Notes: generated by a model not told the origin, from the letters alone. A DNA stretch of 64,000 bases from Taibaiella lutea (GCF_008629695.1 NZ_VWSH01000001.1:771990-835989); one strand, 5' to 3'; numbered from the stretch's first letter, positions 38,230-47,869 are shown. Translations and numbers: made by a program.

Positions 38230-38253
38230 AAACCGCTTCGATTGAAGCGGTTT
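38230..38253 (-). terminator. Terminator of the thioredoxin-like gene
   Basis: Stem AAACCGCTTC/GAAGCGGTTT; on the minus strand it is followed by TTGTTTTTTT. It lies 22 bp after the 38276 stop. Confidence 0.85.
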
Positions 38254-38275
38254 CTTTCTGAGAAAACAGAATGCG

Positions 38276-38788
38276 TTATTTAGCATATCGTCTTAAAGAA
38301 TCCAGCGGAATATCGCCCTGGAAAGTCTTGATCAGCTTCCTGTCTTTATCGTAAATATTCAGCTGAGGCAACATATGGTAATTGTATATCTTTTCAATAG
38401 CAAAAGCGCTGTCGATACCCACTACGATTTCAGGATATTTGCCGATTTTCGTAGCCTGATAAAAGCTATTCAGGTAAGACATCATTTGCGGCCCCGCCAT
38501 GAATACAATATCATTCTTCTTAAAGGTTTCATAATTTTCACCCATCAGCTTTGCCATATTAATGCAATGTCCGCAGGTAGGATTGAACATAAACAGAAAT
38601 AAATTGTGTTTACTGTCGAATGACTTTTCATTGTATTCTTTACGCGTACTGTCAATCAGGCGCATGGCAGGCAACGGAGCGCCCGGTAATTTGTAATTAT
38701 CTAAAACAGGATCGCCCTTTTTATCCTGCGCAAAAACAATGGAACATAATGCAACGATGACCGCTGCGCTTAAAAATATTTTTTTCAT
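38276..38788 (-). CDS. Secreted thioredoxin-like protein
   Basis: 170 residues with a signal peptide ending VFAQ. A TlpA/thioredoxin-fold core has the active site CGHC in FNPTCGHCINMA and a later MLPQLNIYDKD cis-Pro loop. It is likely a periplasmic thiol-disulfide reductase or isomerase; the partner is unknown. It is divergent from rarA, with 70 bp between starts. CAAAAATA at 38831-38838 is a reverse TAnnTTTG box for this gene. Confidence 0.85.
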   Translation of the reverse strand: MKKIFLSAAVIVALCSIVFAQDKKGDPVLDNYKLPGAPLPAMRLIDSTRKEYNEKSFDSKHNLFLFMFNPTCGHCINMAKLMGENYETFKKNDIVFMAGPQMMSYLNSFYQATKIGKYPEIVVGIDSAFAIEKIYNYHMLPQLNIYDKDRKLIKTFQGDIPLDSLRRYAK

Positions 38789-38858
38789 CCGATGTATGAA
38801 TAATTGAATTTAGCTTGGAACTTTACCTTTCAAAAATAAGGCAAAACAAATAATAATC

Positions 38859-40136
38859 ATGTCTAAACCGCCAAACAATAACATTCCGTTAGCCGAACGC
38901 ATGCGCCCGCAGTCCCTGCAGGAGTTTACGGGTCAGAAGCACCTGACAGGCGAAGGGAAAGTATTGCGCAATATGATTGAAAGCAAGCAACTGCAATCCA
39001 TGATTTTCTGGGGCCCTCCCGGCGTCGGCAAAACTACCCTCGCGCAAATCATTGCAAAGCAAATGGACATGCAATTCTTTCAGTTGAGCGCCATAGAAAG
39101 CGGCGTAAAAGAAGTACGTGCCGTTATCGACTTATCGCGCAAAGCAGGAAAAGCTATTTTATTCATTGACGAAATACATCGCTTCAATAAAGCACAACAG
39201 GACAGCCTGTTGGGCGCAGTTGAAAAAGGGATCATAACGCTTATTGGCGCTACAACCGAAAACCCTTCCTTTGAAGTTATCAGCGCATTGCTCAGCCGTT
39301 GCCAGGTTTATATTTTAGAAGCCTTTACAGAAGACGAATTAAAAGAAATCATTCAGCATGCCTTTGAAAAAGACGAATGGCTCAAATCGCAGCATGCGGA
39401 AATAGTTGAATGGGAAGCGTTGATACAATTGAGCGGCGGCGATGGCCGGAGAATACTGAACCTCCTTGAATTAGTAGTACAGAGCCTCCCTGCAGATGAT
39501 AAAAAAATAACCAATGAAAAAGTGCAGCAGATTGTACAACAGAAAATGGCTTTGTACGATAAAAGCGGCGAACAGCATTACGACATCATCTCGGCATTTA
39601 TAAAAAGCATCAGAGGCAGCGACCCCAACGCAGCCGTTTATTACCTCGCAAGAATGATTGAAGGCGGCGAAGACCCGAAATTTATCGCGAGAAGATTATT
39701 GATACTCGCAAGCGAAGACATCGGCAATGCCAATCCGAATGCTTTGCTATTGGCTACCTCCTGCTTTCAGGCCGTTGAAATGATTGGCTATCCCGAATGC
39801 AGGATCATTCTTTCCCAGGCAGTAACCTATCTGGCATCCTCTGTAAAAAGCAATGCTGCTTACATGGCTATCAACAATGCACAGGCATTGGTAAAACAAA
39901 CAGGCGACCTGTCGGTACCCTTACACATCAGGAACGCGCCCACAAAATTGATGAAAGACATTGGCTATGGTAAAAGCTATAAATACGCGCACGATTTTCC
40001 CGGCAACTTTGTAGAGCAGCAATTTATGCCCGATGCAATAGATGGTACAAAACTCTACGACCCGGGCAACAATGCTGCTGAAGAAAGACAACGCGAATAC
40101 CTCAGAGCCTGCTGGAAAGAAAAGTATGGTTATTGA
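38859..40136 (+). CDS. rarA: Replication-associated recombination protein A
   Basis: 425 residues of the RarA/MgsA AAA+ ATPase, which acts at stalled replication forks. Walker A is GPPGVGKTT, Walker B LFIDEIHRFNKAQQD, and ATTENPSFEVISALLSRC is the sensor region. The C-terminal MgsA domain is present (RGSDPNAAVYYLARMIEGGEDPKFIARRL). Full length. Confidence 0.96.
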   Translation: MSKPPNNNIPLAERMRPQSLQEFTGQKHLTGEGKVLRNMIESKQLQSMIFWGPPGVGKTTLAQIIAKQMDMQFFQLSAIESGVKEVRAVIDLSRKAGKAILFIDEIHRFNKAQQDSLLGAVEKGIITLIGATTENPSFEVISALLSRCQVYILEAFTEDELKEIIQHAFEKDEWLKSQHAEIVEWEALIQLSGGDGRRILNLLELVVQSLPADDKKITNEKVQQIVQQKMALYDKSGEQHYDIISAFIKSIRGSDPNAAVYYLARMIEGGEDPKFIARRLLILASEDIGNANPNALLLATSCFQAVEMIGYPECRIILSQAVTYLASSVKSNAAYMAINNAQALVKQTGDLSVPLHIRNAPTKLMKDIGYGKSYKYAHDFPGNFVEQQFMPDAIDGTKLYDPGNNAAEERQREYLRACWKEKYGY

Positions 40137-40160
40137 ATTAAAAGTCAAAGCCAACAAGTG

Positions 40161-40316
40161 TCCGTCATCTCGACCGGAGTAAAAATTACGAAGCAAAGCG
40201 AAGTTATTTTTATGAGCGGAGAGATCTCCCCGACGCGTGCAAAAACCTCGGAGATCTCTCCGCTCGCAAATTTCCTTCATTTCATTCCGGAAATTCGCTC
40301 CGGTCGAGATGACGGA
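40161..40316. repeat. Nested palindrome, MITE-like
   Basis: 19-bp perfect inverted ends (TCCGTCATCTCGACCGGAG at 40161-40179; complement at 40298-40316). Inside is a second palindrome, GAGCGGAGAGATCTCC and its complement. It lies in the convergent gap between rarA and 40332. It has no coding capacity; a half copy is at 25849. Confidence 0.8.
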
Positions 40317-40331
40317 CCCACCGAACTCAGA

Positions 40332-40940
40332 CTATGATTTGAACTTTGGCAAGCTCAATTTCTTGGTTACCGCAACAAAACGAATCAGGAAAATAAATAG
40401 CCCGGAAAGTATAAAACTTAAAGTCCTGTCCATCTGTAAATGCTCCAGTCCCAGGTAAAGAAAAGCGCCTGCAAGACAAGCTGTAGCGTAAATTTCTTTT
40501 CTGAACAATACAGGTGTCTGGTTACTCAGCACATCACGGATAACACCGCCCATTACCGCAGAAAACATACCCATCATAGCGGCTATCAAAGGATGTACAC
40601 CGAGGTTCAATGCTTTCTCCGTACCGAGAATGGTGAAAAGCGAAATCCCGAATGTATCGAAAAGGAAAAGCATCTTCCGTAATTTCAGTAAGGGGCCATA
40701 GAACACTTTCGCCAGTATAACTCCCGCAATAATAGCATACAGGAACTGAACATTACTGATCCACACCAAAGGATAGCTGCCTAATAATATATCCCTTAAG
40801 CTACCGCCGCCGATAGCTGTTATAAATCCGATAAAAGTAACGCCAAACCAGTCGTGTTCGTCATTATTGCTCGCAGCCAATGCACCAGAAACAGCAAAGA
40901 AACAGGTACCGAAAAGCTCAAAGATATATTGGATACTCAT
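40332..40940 (-). CDS. TRIC/UPF0126-type membrane protein
   Basis: 202 residues, about six to seven membrane helices in two related halves, each with a G-rich kink (GGGSLRDILLG and MGGVIRDVL). This is the bacterial trimeric intracellular cation channel (YicG/UPF0126) pattern. It likely conducts potassium or other monovalent cations across the inner membrane. Confidence 0.88.
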   Translation of the reverse strand: MSIQYIFELFGTCFFAVSGALAASNNDEHDWFGVTFIGFITAIGGGSLRDILLGSYPLVWISNVQFLYAIIAGVILAKVFYGPLLKLRKMLFLFDTFGISLFTILGTEKALNLGVHPLIAAMMGMFSAVMGGVIRDVLSNQTPVLFRKEIYATACLAGAFLYLGLEHLQMDRTLSFILSGLFIFLIRFVAVTKKLSLPKFKS

Positions 40941-40949
40941 AAGGCAGGC

Positions 40950-41957
40950 TTAGGTTTTATGAACATTTGCATACATCATTTCAATGATACCCACTACCGC
41001 TTTTCCTTCCTCTGCGCCCGTCATGATTGGCATATCATGATTCAGCACATCTACCACATTTTGTATAACCTTATCATGATTACTCATAGAACCCTTATAC
41101 AGCCCGTAATCGTTTTCTTTCGCAACAATATTGATCTGAGGCAAAGCTTCTCCCTGAATGCATTGGTATTCCAGCGTATTCAGGTATTGGCCGCCGATTT
41201 TCAACGTCCCGTTTTCTGCAAGAATGGTAATGGAACCTTCCATATTCTTCTCATACGCACAGGTAGAGAAATTGAAATTGATTAAAGAACCATTTTCAGC
41301 TTCCAGTACAAAAGCGCCGCTATCTTCAAACTCTGTATTATCCTGATGCGCAAAATTGCGAAGCACACCCGATGCCTTGCTGATATTACCATTCAGGTAA
41401 TAAAGAATATCAATAAAATGGCTGAACTGCGTAAACAAACAACCGCCGTCTTTATCTTTCTTGCCACGCCATTCGCTTTGGGCATAATAATTATTGCTGC
41501 GGTTCCAGAAACAATTTACCTGCATCATATACACTTTGCCCATTCTTCCCGATTGTACCAAATCTTTCACAGCAGCCACCGGCGGGTTATACCTGTTTTG
41601 CTTAACAGCAAACACATGCTGCTTTGTTGATTTGGCAACAGCAATCATTTCATCACATTCTGCAATACTCATAGCCATTGGTTTTTCAACAACGACATGC
41701 TTACCGGCTTTCATTGCTTCAACCGCATGTTGACAATGCAGATAGTTGGGCGTGCAAATACAGACAACATCTATGTTAGTCCCCGAAAGCATTTCAGCAT
41801 AATCATTATAAAAAGAGATCCCTGCATCCGGTAAATGTTTTGCTCCATCCGCGTCAATATCACATACCGCAACCAGCTTGCAGGCATCATTATTCAAAAT
41901 ATGCTCTGCATGACGCTTCCCTATATGCCCGAAACCAATAATCGCAAAATGAATCAT
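40950..41957 (-). CDS. Gfo/Idh/MocA oxidoreductase, WlbA-like
   Basis: 335 residues from the ATG at 41957; four additional codons are available upstream. N-terminal NAD fold has IGFGHIGKRHAEHI, with catalytic-type VEKPMAMS. The following NRYNPP and the helical insert are reminiscent of WlbA, which oxidises UDP-GlcNAc(3NAc)A at C-3. An aminotransferase of the DegT type that acts next in such pathways is 3 kb away, separated by recQ and a membrane gene. The precise substrate is uncertain. Confidence 0.85.
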   Translation of the reverse strand: MIHFAIIGFGHIGKRHAEHILNNDACKLVAVCDIDADGAKHLPDAGISFYNDYAEMLSGTNIDVVCICTPNYLHCQHAVEAMKAGKHVVVEKPMAMSIAECDEMIAVAKSTKQHVFAVKQNRYNPPVAAVKDLVQSGRMGKVYMMQVNCFWNRSNNYYAQSEWRGKKDKDGGCLFTQFSHFIDILYYLNGNISKASGVLRNFAHQDNTEFEDSGAFVLEAENGSLINFNFSTCAYEKNMEGSITILAENGTLKIGGQYLNTLEYQCIQGEALPQINIVAKENDYGLYKGSMSNHDKVIQNVVDVLNHDMPIMTGAEEGKAVVGIIEMMYANVHKT

Positions 41958-42005
41958 AGAAGAATTCAAAAAGTAAAAAGTAAAAAAGTAAGCTCCATCC
42001 GTAAA

Positions 42006-43898
42006 TCAGTTAGCAAATATAACCCCTGTGACGCTAATACGGCATAAACCCTCGTCATTCAATATACGTACCTGCTCTATGATGTCCTCCTGCTGCACTT
42101 CAGGAAAATTCGTTTGTATGTCTGCAACAGTTATTTCTTTGGATTGATCAATCAATGCCAGAAGGCCGCTCCTGAAATCTACAGGCAAATTATGCGTTCT
42201 TTGTTTTCTCAGGCAGGCATCACATTGTCCGCACTCTTTCTTTATAGATTCGCCAAAATACCGGGAAAGCAAAATATTTCTGCAGACATCTTCGTTTCTT
42301 ATATAGGCAATCATTTTTGAAAGCCGCTCCTGATAAGACTTTTTGAGCATGTCAATCCTTTTCATATTCAGCCGGAACGTCGGCTTTCCTATTCTGTCGT
42401 GCAGCCAGTATAAGGTTCCTCCTGTCGTTGCAGGCTGATATTGAATAATACCCAAAGCTGCCAGTTGCCGCAGCCCTTCATCTAATTGCGGCTTCTCGAT
42501 ACGCAGCATCTTACTTACGTCAAAAGGCTGTATTGCCGTAGGGAAATGAAAAACGCTTCCATACAAACGCAATAAACCTGTTGCTATGTAAGCAAGCTTC
42601 GGATGGCTTTTCTCCAGATGATTCAGCGTACTCCTGTCCGTACTGAATTCCACAATTGTTTCTGTACCTGCATTTTCATTCCACACCCAAAAGCCTTCTC
42701 TGTCCAGCAACTTGATAGCGCTCAACGTCTTAAGCATTTCCAGCTGAAAAGCCTGTATAAAAGCAATGGCATCGAATGCAAGCAATTGCTCCGCGCCGCT
42801 GCCGACAGGCATTTTCATATAATCACCCACCAGATGATATATCTTCTCAAGGTATTCAGCCGGAGGATATTTAATATCCACTGAGGCCTCAAGATTAACG
42901 ATATCTCTTTGGTTAAAAAACATGGAAGCCATGGCCTGTTTACCGTCGCGCCCTGCCCTGCCCGCTTCCTGATAATATTCTTCCAGATTTTCAGGAACAT
43001 CGTAATGCACCACCTGACGGACATCAGGCTTATCAATGCCCATGCCAAACGCCGTAGTTGCACAAATAATGGCTTTATCGCTTTGCGTCCATTTCGCCTG
43101 TGCAAAATCACGCTCTTCTTTTGTCAGCCCGGCATGGTAAATACCTGCATCAAAGCCCTCATTCTTCAACTGCAAAGAAGTCTCCGCACAGCGTTTCCTG
43201 CTTCTGCAATACAATATACCGCTGCCGCTGTTCTGTCTGAAGGCATGATTTATATCACCCGGCTTATTTTCAGAATAATGAACCTGATAAATCAGGTTTT
43301 CACGCACCACGCTTTGCTTGAATATATTTGGTTCACGCAGTTCCAGTTGATGGATAATATCATCCTGTACCTGCTGGTTGGCAGATGCAGTCAGTGCCAT
43401 AAAAGGCACATCAGGAAAACTTTTCCTTAGAACCGAAATCTTGCGGTAAGCTGGCCGGAAGTCATGTCCCCATTGCGAGATACAGTGGGCTTCATCCACC
43501 GCAATCAGATTTAAATTAAACTGTGGTAAATAATCCTGAAACAGCTCCGACTGTAACCTTTCCGGAGAAACATACAGGAGTTTATAAGCATTTTTAGAGG
43601 CCTGATACAAAACCTCATCCAATTGTTTGTTTGTAAGACCCGAATGGATAAACACCGCGTCTACACCACGCTTCCTTAGCTGCATGACCTGATCCTGCAT
43701 CAAGGCAATAAGAGGACTTACTACCAGGCAAAAACCGTCCTGCGCCAACGCAGGTACCTGATAACATATTGATTTGCCGCCGCCAGTGGGCAACATGGCA
43801 AAACAATCCTTGCCGCCCAGAACAGTGTTGATAATATCTTCCTGCATCGGACGGAAGCCATCATAATTCCAATATTGCTTTAGTATTTGTCGGAGCAA
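42006..43898 (-). CDS. recQ: RecQ-family DNA helicase
   Basis: 630 residues. Helicase motifs include MLPTGGGKSICYQ (I), DEAHCISQWGHDFRPAY (II), ATTAFGMGIDKPDVRQVVHYDVP (V) and QEAGRAGRDGK (VI). The zinc-binding cysteines are present (CRNIL, CGQCDAC). There is a winged-helix region but no HRDC domain visible, so it is a shorter RecQ. It ends only 48 bp past the WlbA-like start. Confidence 0.93.
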   Translation of the reverse strand: MLRQILKQYWNYDGFRPMQEDIINTVLGGKDCFAMLPTGGGKSICYQVPALAQDGFCLVVSPLIALMQDQVMQLRKRGVDAVFIHSGLTNKQLDEVLYQASKNAYKLLYVSPERLQSELFQDYLPQFNLNLIAVDEAHCISQWGHDFRPAYRKISVLRKSFPDVPFMALTASANQQVQDDIIHQLELREPNIFKQSVVRENLIYQVHYSENKPGDINHAFRQNSGSGILYCRSRKRCAETSLQLKNEGFDAGIYHAGLTKEERDFAQAKWTQSDKAIICATTAFGMGIDKPDVRQVVHYDVPENLEEYYQEAGRAGRDGKQAMASMFFNQRDIVNLEASVDIKYPPAEYLEKIYHLVGDYMKMPVGSGAEQLLAFDAIAFIQAFQLEMLKTLSAIKLLDREGFWVWNENAGTETIVEFSTDRSTLNHLEKSHPKLAYIATGLLRLYGSVFHFPTAIQPFDVSKMLRIEKPQLDEGLRQLAALGIIQYQPATTGGTLYWLHDRIGKPTFRLNMKRIDMLKKSYQERLSKMIAYIRNEDVCRNILLSRYFGESIKKECGQCDACLRKQRTHNLPVDFRSGLLALIDQSKEITVADIQTNFPEVQQEDIIEQVRILNDEGLCRISVTGVIFAN

Positions 43899-43903
43899 GG
43901 CAA

Positions 43904-44917
43904 TTAAATTAAACTATCTTTTTTGGACCTCAGTGTAACGAGGCCTAATGTGATAAAAAACAATCCCAAAATCAACATAAAAACAACACCTGTAGTTTTA
44001 CTATTATTGTGATGCGCTGCATTATAATCCCTTAGTGCCAGGTATTCTGAAGAAACATCAGCCAGTTCAATAACATCAATACTATTGCATTTAATCGTTT
44101 TGTCCCAAAAGTTCAGCGGTTCTGTCCTGATGATTTTCTTATTGTAGTCAGCGGTTTTAATTCCTATAAATACAGAATCTCCTCTCTTGACTGTATTCAC
44201 ATAATCTTCGGCATACATGGCTTTATAAGCAGCACCTGATATATTGAACGTAAACTCAGGATATGATTTCAATTGAATTTCAATAGATCGCGCGCCCTTT
44301 GAACCTTTTATTATATACGGGTCATTATCCAAGACATCTGTTACCAATCTGATATCAACGGATGTCAGATCAGGATCTTCTTTTTTCACAGCCCAACAAC
44401 CGGTTAGTATAAGAATTAAGACACCTAATGCCAGCAATACATAACCAATCCTTCTTGTATTTCTTAATTTTATTTCTTTTTCCTTACTCCTGTTTCTGAA
44501 CGCATACCTTCCAATTTCAGATTTAAGCTTATCATAGTTTTTGTAAACACGAGAGCTAACGCTATATTTATCTGATTCACCATAAATCGTCATTTCAAAC
44601 CATGACGAATATTTATCTTTTTTAGGCATCTCAATCCAATCCTGTACAGCAGGCAAATAAATTTCCTTTTTCTTATAACCTAAAATAGAATAGACAATAA
44701 GCATTTCATTTTCTATAACAATTTTGTCAAAGTTCAATATGCCCCAAAATATTACCAGAGCAGCAAGAAAAAAGAAACAAGCCATGATAAAGGTTACTAA
44801 ATTCAAATAAACTCCTTTATTGGCTTGCACAGTCAAGAATACTGAAACGGCCAGGCAAACTAAAAATGCTCCCGACAACAAAAGAAACGGTCCTAATTTC
44901 TTCTTTAAAATAATCAT
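43904..44917 (-). CDS. Hypothetical membrane protein
   Basis: 337 residues from the ATG at 44917 (MIILKKKLGPFLLLSG). The frame goes further upstream, but that would run through the terminator of the preceding gene at 44934-44958, so this start is better. Two N-terminal membrane helices, a PH-like or small beta domain (IYLPAVQDWIEMPKKD), a third helix (IGYVLLALGVLILILTGCW), a soluble domain and a last helix. The DUF is not recognised. It begins only 5 bp upstream of recQ's start. Confidence 0.65.
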   Translation of the reverse strand: MIILKKKLGPFLLLSGAFLVCLAVSVFLTVQANKGVYLNLVTFIMACFFFLAALVIFWGILNFDKIVIENEMLIVYSILGYKKKEIYLPAVQDWIEMPKKDKYSSWFEMTIYGESDKYSVSSRVYKNYDKLKSEIGRYAFRNRSKEKEIKLRNTRRIGYVLLALGVLILILTGCWAVKKEDPDLTSVDIRLVTDVLDNDPYIIKGSKGARSIEIQLKSYPEFTFNISGAAYKAMYAEDYVNTVKRGDSVFIGIKTADYNKKIIRTEPLNFWDKTIKCNSIDVIELADVSSEYLALRDYNAAHHNNSKTTGVVFMLILGLFFITLGLVTLRSKKDSLI

Positions 44918-44933
44918 ATCAGGCAATAAAAAA

Positions 44934-44958
44934 ACAGGCAAGAGAAATTCTTGCCTGT
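44934..44958 (-). terminator. Terminator of the DegT aminotransferase gene
   Basis: Stem ACAGGCAAGA/TCTTGCCTGT with loop GAAAT; on the minus strand a T-run follows. Ends 27 bp after the stop at 44985. Confidence 0.85.
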
Positions 44959-44984
44959 GTAAAAATAATCTTTTTTCTATTTCT

Positions 44985-46127
44985 TTAATTCGCTGTAAGC
45001 TCATTCACCACTTCAATAAAATTCCTCGTAATAAACTGCATCTCTTCCTCCGTCATTTCGGTATGAATCGGCAAAGAAATCACACGTTTATTCAAATAGT
45101 CTGTTGTTGCCAGTTCCACCTGCTCTACATCCATTCCGTCAAACATTTTTTGCTTATGGCTCGGAACAGGATAATATATCATACTCGGGATGCCACGCTC
45201 CGTAAGCTTTTCCTGTACTTTATCACGATTGACATTATCCAGTTGCAATGTATATTGATGATACACGTGATGGCTGTAAGAAGCCCGCTTAGGGGTTATG
45301 ATATTCGCATGATTTGCAAAAGCATTATCATAATAATCTGCCACGGCACGTCGTGTATCACAGTAACCGTCCAGCTCTCTCAATTTGATACGCAGGATTG
45401 CTGCCTGAATGGTGTCTAACCTGCTGTTGCAACCTACCATATCATGATAGTATTTCACTTTTTGCCCGTGGTTTGCTATCATGTATAATTTTTCAGCCAA
45501 AACATCATCATTGGTAAAAATAGCGCCGCCGTCACCGTAACAACCCAGGTTTTTGGAAGGGAAAAAGGAAGTCGTACCAATGGCTCCCATTGTACCATTC
45601 ATCTTCTTCGTTCCGTCAGGGAAAGTATAAGTGCCGCCGATAGCCTGCGCCGTATCTTCAATCACAGGAATATTATGCTCAGCTGCGATATCCAGAATTT
45701 CTTTCATCGCAGCACTCTGACCATATAAATGCACCGGAATAATTGCTTTGGTTTCAGGAGTGATTGCAGCTTTCAGTGATTCCGGAGTCATGGTAAAAGT
45801 AGCTTCGTCCACTTCAACAAAAACCGGTTTCAATCCCAGCAAAGCAACTACTTCAACAGTTGCGATATAAGTAAAGGATGGTGTAATTACTTCATCACCG
45901 GGTTTCAGACCTAATGCCATCAAAGCTATCTGGATAGCGTCTGTTCCGTTGGCACATGGAATGACATGCTTCACTTGTAAATAATCCTGTAACTCCTGAG
46001 CAAATAATTTCACATCAGGACCATTAATAAATGCAGTAGTATCAATTACGTTTGCAATTGCTGCATCAATCTGTGGTTTAATCTTTAAATATTGGCGTTT
46101 TAAATCCACCATTTGTAAAGGGGCCAT
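44985..46127 (-). CDS. DegT/DnrJ/EryC1/StrS aminotransferase
   Basis: 380 residues of the sugar aminotransferase family. PLP motifs are NGTDAIQIAL, EDTAQAIGGTY and the Lys in SFFPSKNLGCYGDGGAIFT; it also has YGQSA and the C-terminal YHQYTLQL. It is close to WbpE/WlbC, which aminate a 3-keto-UDP-sugar; with the Gfo/Idh/MocA gene 3 kb away this suggests a pathway to a 2,3-diamino sugar for surface polysaccharide. No glycosyltransferases lie beside it. Confidence 0.9.
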   Translation of the reverse strand: MAPLQMVDLKRQYLKIKPQIDAAIANVIDTTAFINGPDVKLFAQELQDYLQVKHVIPCANGTDAIQIALMALGLKPGDEVITPSFTYIATVEVVALLGLKPVFVEVDEATFTMTPESLKAAITPETKAIIPVHLYGQSAAMKEILDIAAEHNIPVIEDTAQAIGGTYTFPDGTKKMNGTMGAIGTTSFFPSKNLGCYGDGGAIFTNDDVLAEKLYMIANHGQKVKYYHDMVGCNSRLDTIQAAILRIKLRELDGYCDTRRAVADYYDNAFANHANIITPKRASYSHHVYHQYTLQLDNVNRDKVQEKLTERGIPSMIYYPVPSHKQKMFDGMDVEQVELATTDYLNKRVISLPIHTEMTEEEMQFITRNFIEVVNELTAN

Positions 46128-46187
46128 TATAATATAGATATTAGATTTGAGATTTGGAAGCTGGGTTTTGGAATTTTATACTTTCTG

Positions 46188-47114
46188 CTATTCTTCTTTT
46201 TTGCCTGCAAGCAAATAAAGTACTGCCATCCGGACAGCTACACCGTTTTGTACCTGATCCAGGATAATGGAATTCTTGCTGTCTGCTACATCACTGTTCA
46301 ATTCCACGCCACGATTAATGGGTCCCGGATGCATTATAATAATTTCCTTTTTCAATGAATCGAGCATCGCTTTATTAATGCCGTAATACAAAGAATATTC
46401 CCTTAACGTAGAAAACAAAGGTTTATTCTGGCGTTCCAACTGGATTCTTAAAACATTTGCAACGTCGCACCACTCCAAAGTCTTCCTTACATCATAAGAG
46501 ACTTTCACACCAAGCTTTTCAATATGTTTTGGAATCAGTGTAGGCGGGCCGCAAACAATCACTTCCGCGCCCATTTTCGTCAGTAAATAAATATTGCTCA
46601 ATGCAACCCTCGAATGCATGATATCGCCGAAAAGCGCTACCTTCTTGCCTTTCAGATCTCCAAGTTTCTCGCGTATGGAAAAAGCATCCAGCAAAGCCTG
46701 AGTGGGATGTTCATTAATACCATCGCCTGCATTGACAATACTTGCATTAATATGTTGCGCCAGAAAATGCGGCGCCCCGCTTGCAGAATGGCGCATTACT
46801 ACCATATCCACTTTCATGGAAAGGATGTTATTAACGGTATCAATCAATGTTTCACCTTTGGAAACCGAACTACCGGATGCCGTAAAATTAATGGTATCGG
46901 CACTTAATCTTTTTTCTGCCAGTTCGAACGAAATGCGCGTCCGTGTTGAATTCTCGTAGAATAAATTTACTATGGTCGTATCTCTGAGTGTAGGAACTTT
47001 TTTAATAGGTCGTTGTAATACGTCCTTAAAATTATCTGCCGTGCGAAGAATCAAATCTATATCCTCCGGAGTCAAATCTTTAATACCTAATAAATGTTTA
47101 ACGGATAACGACAC
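46188..47114 (-). CDS. pyrB: Aspartate carbamoyltransferase catalytic subunit
   Basis: 308 residues. It makes N-carbamoyl-aspartate in pyrimidine synthesis. The carbamoyl phosphate site ENSTRTRISFE is intact, with HPTQALLDAFSI and GDIMHSRVALSNI. Downstream of pyrR in the same orientation but separated by the hairpin at 47163-47194 and 78 bp. The regulatory subunit pyrI is not present here. Confidence 0.95.
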   Translation of the reverse strand: MSLSVKHLLGIKDLTPEDIDLILRTADNFKDVLQRPIKKVPTLRDTTIVNLFYENSTRTRISFELAEKRLSADTINFTASGSSVSKGETLIDTVNNILSMKVDMVVMRHSASGAPHFLAQHINASIVNAGDGINEHPTQALLDAFSIREKLGDLKGKKVALFGDIMHSRVALSNIYLLTKMGAEVIVCGPPTLIPKHIEKLGVKVSYDVRKTLEWCDVANVLRIQLERQNKPLFSTLREYSLYYGINKAMLDSLKKEIIIMHPGPINRGVELNSDVADSKNSIILDQVQNGVAVRMAVLYLLAGKKEE

Positions 47115-47162
47115 TTTATAGCTTTAAATTTTAATATTTGTTACAATCTATTTTTCAGAAAA

Positions 47163-47194
47163 AGAGTTGTCAGCTTCAAAAAGTTGACAACTCT
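47163..47194 (-). terminator. Terminator/attenuator between pyrR and pyrB
   Basis: AGAGTTGTCAGCTT and its partner AAGTTGACAACTCT pair with one mismatch. It overlaps the last codon and stop of pyrR. On the minus strand it is followed by TTTTT. It could end pyrR, or attenuate transcription into pyrB. Confidence 0.7.
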
Positions 47195-47723
47195 AATCCA
47201 ACATAACTACTTCATCTTTTTTATCTTTCTCTTTCCAAAGCACTTTTACTTTTTGCGCTGCCACAGAATCAACAGTCATACCAACATAATCGGGCTGAAT
47301 AGGTAATTCCCTGCTAAACCTTCTGTCAATTAAAACCAATAGTTCTACAGATTCGGGCCTTCCGAAATCAAGCAATGCATCCAGTCCCGCACGTATCGTA
47401 CGCCCTGTGTACAATACATCATCAATCAACACTACTTTCTTATTTTCCAGAGAGAAATTTATCTGTGTTTCTTTGGCTATATGCAATTCGGGCGAGGTAT
47501 TGAAATCATCTCTGTAAAAAGTGATATCCAACATCCCATAAGGAATAGAAACACCGGGAATCAATTCTTTTAATTTCTGATGAATCCTGTCGGAAAGAAA
47601 GACACCTCTCGGCTGCATACCAATCAACACCGTATCAGAAAAATCAAGATGATTTTCGAGCAACTGATGCGCAAGGCGCTCAATTGTTATTTGCAGATGC
47701 TGTTGGGTGAATAAGGATTTCAT
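47193..47723 (-). CDS. pyrR: PyrR bifunctional regulator / uracil phosphoribosyltransferase
   Basis: 176 residues. The PRPP-binding loop VVLIDDVLYTGRTIRAGLDAL is intact, with RGVFLSDRI. PyrR in Firmicutes binds pyr mRNA and has weak uracil phosphoribosyltransferase activity; its RNA-binding role in Bacteroidota is less clear. It is upstream of pyrB. Confidence 0.93.
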   Translation of the reverse strand: MKSLFTQQHLQITIERLAHQLLENHLDFSDTVLIGMQPRGVFLSDRIHQKLKELIPGVSIPYGMLDITFYRDDFNTSPELHIAKETQINFSLENKKVVLIDDVLYTGRTIRAGLDALLDFGRPESVELLVLIDRRFSRELPIQPDYVGMTVDSVAAQKVKVLWKEKDKKDEVVMLD

Positions 47724-47807
47724 TTATGTGAATTGTCAATAGCTAATTGTCAATAGTGCGAAATGTTTTATTCCAAGAATTTAATGGAATTAACTTCTTT
47801 TTTTAAA

Positions 47808-47840
47808 AGATTTGATAACTTTTAAAAAGTTGTCAAATTT
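47808..47840. terminator. Hairpin after pdxH, GTTGTCAAC family
   Basis: Arms AAATTTGATAACTTTT and AAAAGTTGTCAAATTT pair with one mismatch (a G-T pair in RNA). It lies 30 bp after the pdxH stop on the minus strand. Confidence 0.75.
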
Positions 47841-47869
47841 CAGTAACAATCTGAAAGGCAATTTTAAAT

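Noticed and set aside
44918-45004. N-terminal extension of the 43904 membrane protein
   Set aside because: It would run through a rho-independent terminator of the upstream gene and overlap that gene's coding end.
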